Shown here piece after piece: positions 23,183 through 24,344 of a stretch of DNA of 24,344 bases. This DNA is from UBA2289 sp041677365 (GTDB lineage: Bacteria > Bacillota_I > Bacilli_A > Izemoplasmatales > Hujiaoplasmataceae), in the NCBI GenBank assembly GCA_041677365.1, contig JBAYQC010000006.1:1-24344 (forward strand), written 5' to 3'. The notes under the pieces are model-generated. The model made no database searches. It was not told where the DNA came from and worked only from the letters and a program-made list of their open reading frames with translations. Position 1 is the stretch's first letter. Each line of letters begins with the position of its first letter. The translations under genes were made by a program, and so were the position numbers.

Positions 23183-24154
23183 TTATACTTCAACTAGTTT
23201 TGCTTTTTGTGCAAACTTTCTCACAGAGTTAATCGCTGAAATGCAGTTGGCTTTTGCTGGATAAGTTTCTCCTGTAAGTATCAATTGATAAGTAGATGAA
23301 TAAAGATTGAATTGATAACGGTTCTGTTTATCTCTTCCAACGGTGAAACGGTTATCCATAATTGCTTTTTTTATCGTTTCAAGACCCGATTTAGCTGAGG
23401 CTTTTGAAGAATAACCTTGAGAGACAAACAATACCTGGGCGTTGTTAGCTTTTAACCGCAAATAGTAACCACCGCTCTCGTTGTATAGTTCATACTTACC
23501 TTTATCATTTTCTTCCACATCTTCAAACTCAACTAATTCTTCTCTCACTTCCGAATCAGCTATCTTTTCTAAAGTATCAATTTTTTCACTATTATAAAAT
23601 TTCTTAACTGAGTCAATGGCTGACTCCGCTTGTGCAGAGCTGTTATAAAACTCTCCGACAATAATAACCCGAGCACCAATAGAATTCATTAGTACAAATT
23701 GTGAATAGTTGCTTTTATCGGTATAAACTTCAAACACACCGGTCTTAACACTTCGCTTAAATGTTTCGATCCCTGAAATCGCGCCCTTCTGGGTTGAGTA
23801 GGGAAAAGAAACTGCGAGAATCTCTCCATTTGAAGCCTTTAAGCGAAACTTATAATTCCCAGCTTCTGGATATACTTCATACTTCCCGCTGTATTTAACC
23901 GTTTTAGGTTTCGGTTTTGCACGAGGAGCTTGTCTTTTTTCAGGCTTTTCTTGATCTTTAAGCTTAACTTCTTCAGGTTTTTCCGGTTTTTTTATTACTT
24001 CAGGCGTTTGCTCTGTTTGTTTTTTTGTCTCAACTTTTTTTACTTCTTCACGCTTTACTTCAATATCCTTTGTTTCCGCTTTTCTTTGTTCTTGGGCAAT
24101 AGAATCTTTTTGTTCATTTTTATCTTTTTTTCTTCTTTTAAAAAACCAACACAT
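23183..24154 (-). CDS. YegP/DUF1508 (UPF0339) repeat protein with charged N-terminal tail
   Basis: This 323-residue protein has four DUF1508-like units of about 48 residues, arranged as two pairs. They begin GKYEVYPEAGNYKFRLK, GVFEVYTDKSNYSQFVL, GKYELYNESGGYYLRLK and NRFTVGRDKQNRYQFNL. Each ends with a Tyr-Ser/Asn-...-Ala-...-Ile helix. The function of YegP-type proteins is unknown. Residues about 8-87 form an extremely charged Lys/Glu/Pro tail, after a short N-terminus MCWFFKRRKK. I chose the ATG at 24152-24154, with AGAGGTG 6 bases upstream; an in-frame GTG three codons earlier lies inside that ribosome-binding site. It is a single gene with its own promoter and terminator. No signal peptide is evident. 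Confidence 0.88.
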   Translation of the reverse strand: MCWFFKRRKKDKNEQKDSIAQEQRKAETKDIEVKREEVKKVETKKQTEQTPEVIKKPEKPEEVKLKDQEKPEKRQAPRAKPKPKTVKYSGKYEVYPEAGNYKFRLKASNGEILAVSFPYSTQKGAISGIETFKRSVKTGVFEVYTDKSNYSQFVLMNSIGARVIIVGEFYNSSAQAESAIDSVKKFYNSEKIDTLEKIADSEVREELVEFEDVEENDKGKYELYNESGGYYLRLKANNAQVLFVSQGYSSKASAKSGLETIKKAIMDNRFTVGRDKQNRYQFNLYSSTYQLILTGETYPAKANCISAINSVRKFAQKAKLVEV

Positions 24155-24172
24155 ATATATCACCTCTTTTTT

Positions 24173-24181
24173 ATTATATCA
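24173..24181 (-). promoter_or_regulatory. Extended -10 promoter of the YegP-repeat gene
   Basis: On the minus strand, TG-A-TATAAT (hexamer 24173-24178) lies 18 bases from the start codon. The upstream sequence is pure A/T without a clear -35 box. Confidence 0.6.
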
Positions 24182-24231
24182 AATCAATGATTAATAATAA
24201 ATAAACAAAACGAAAATTAAAAAATAAAAAT

Positions 24232-24250
24232 CCGCGTCTTCAAGGCGCGG
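24232..24250. terminator. GC-rich hairpin, possible bidirectional terminator
   Basis: CCGCGTC/GGCGCGG (7 bp, 5-base loop) has TTTTT after it on the plus strand. On the minus strand it is followed by ATTTTTATTTTTT. The sixth pair is G-U in plus-strand RNA but A-C in minus-strand RNA, so the plus fold is more stable. It could end a minus-strand gene entering from the right, or be the first hairpin of a plus-strand RNA. Confidence 0.6.
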
Positions 24251-24285
24251 TTTTTCGCCTAAGCCTATAAGGCCGGTTACTGGCA

Positions 24286-24307
24286 GCACCGATCACGGTG
24301 CTTTTTT
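24286..24307 (+). terminator. Plus-strand intrinsic terminator
   Basis: A perfect stem GCACCG/CGGTGC with loop ATCA is followed directly by TTTTTT on the plus strand. On the minus strand the same hairpin is followed by TGCC, so it works only for plus-strand transcription. No plus-strand gene is visible upstream in this window. Confidence 0.75.
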
Positions 24308-24322
24308 ATTTGCCAATTGCCA

Positions 24323-24328
24323 TTGACA
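24323..24328 (+). promoter_or_regulatory. Possible -35 box of a plus-strand promoter at the window edge
   Basis: A perfect TTGACA lies 16 bases from the end of the window on the plus strand. A -10 box at the optimal 17-bp spacing would fall just outside. It cannot be confirmed here. If real, a divergent rightward gene starts beyond the window. Confidence 0.3.
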
Positions 24329-24344
24329 CTCTTACTTACCCGTA

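Larger units (their letters stand above)
24232..24307 (+). ncRNA. Candidate structured small RNA or leader ending in an intrinsic terminator
   Basis: These 76 bases contain four hairpins on the plus strand: 24232-24250; GCCT-ATA-AGGC at 24263-24273; GCCG-GTTAC-TGGC at 24272-24284 (overlapping the previous one, so they are alternatives); and 24286-24301. Two pairs are G-U on the plus strand and would be A-C on the minus strand. The base composition is far more GC-rich than the surroundings. I could not match it to a known RNA family and see no convincing promoter upstream, so the call is tentative. Confidence 0.35.

Noticed and set aside
23930..24190. Phe-rich plus-strand frame opposite the YegP-gene tail
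   Set aside because: It is the complement of a Lys/Glu-rich coding stretch, which always reads as Phe/Leu. There is no ribosome-binding site.
24284..24344. An open minus-strand frame entering from the right edge and ending at TAA near 24278
   Set aside because: It is about 20 codons, has no recognisable sequence, and runs through a perfect terminator-type hairpin, so it is unlikely to be coding.
1..24344. CRISPR arrays, insertion sequences, phage genes, tRNA genes
   Set aside because: I looked for regularly spaced repeats, transposase or integrase motifs, terminal inverted repeats and tRNA T-loop signatures, and saw none.

Overview
This window looks like a chromosomal core region of a low-GC member of the Bacillota/Mollicutes, probably a lineage such as Acholeplasma or Izemoplasma. 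The evidence is the very AT-rich intergenic sequence, strong Bacillus-type promoters and Shine-Dalgarno sites, and the gene order. That order, cysS-mrnC-rlmB-sigma factor-rpmG-secE-nusG-rplK-rplA-rplJ-rplL-rsmC(ybxB)-rpoB-rpoC, follows the Bacillus subtilis cluster. The genetic code appears to be standard: TGG encodes Trp, and TGA is a true stop for cysS and the sigma-factor gene. This argues against the UGA-Trp mycoplasmas. All protein genes are on the minus strand, so transcription runs from right to left.

Right end (about 24344-19880): a GC-rich, hairpin-rich non-coding element lies near the edge. Next come a four-repeat YegP/DUF1508 protein, a cardiolipin synthase-type phospholipase D that is probably coupled to rmuC, and a cold-shock protein with its own promoter and terminator.

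Middle right (19872-15547): cysS, mini-RNase III (mrnC), the 23S methyltransferase rlmB and a SigH-like sigma factor form a tight series. They are followed by rpmG, secE and nusG behind a separate promoter. The series ends at a strong terminator overlapping the nusG stop codon.

Middle (15496-10764): two fused ATPase-FtsX-type permease genes sit between nusG and rplK, where B. subtilis has no such genes. They have their own extended -10 promoter, and I see no terminator between them and rplK.

Left (10733-1): a strong promoter drives rplK-rplA, followed by an L10-leader attenuator, rplJ and rplL. A terminator hairpin precedes rsmC, and a consensus promoter precedes rpoB-rpoC. A strong rRNA promoter and leader then lead into the 5' end of a 16S rRNA gene at the left edge. 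Two similar L1-binding-like mRNA structures precede rplK and rplA, and the rplK start codon lies inside a hairpin.

Most of the window is conserved information-processing machinery. I do not see a clearly new multi-gene system. The best leads are the double L1-type control element with a start-codon hairpin, the ABC pair inserted in the ribosomal cluster, a shared initially transcribed GCG at growth-gene promoters, a three-helix SecE, a non-consensus residue in the RpoB rifampicin pocket, and the structured RNA-like element at the right edge.
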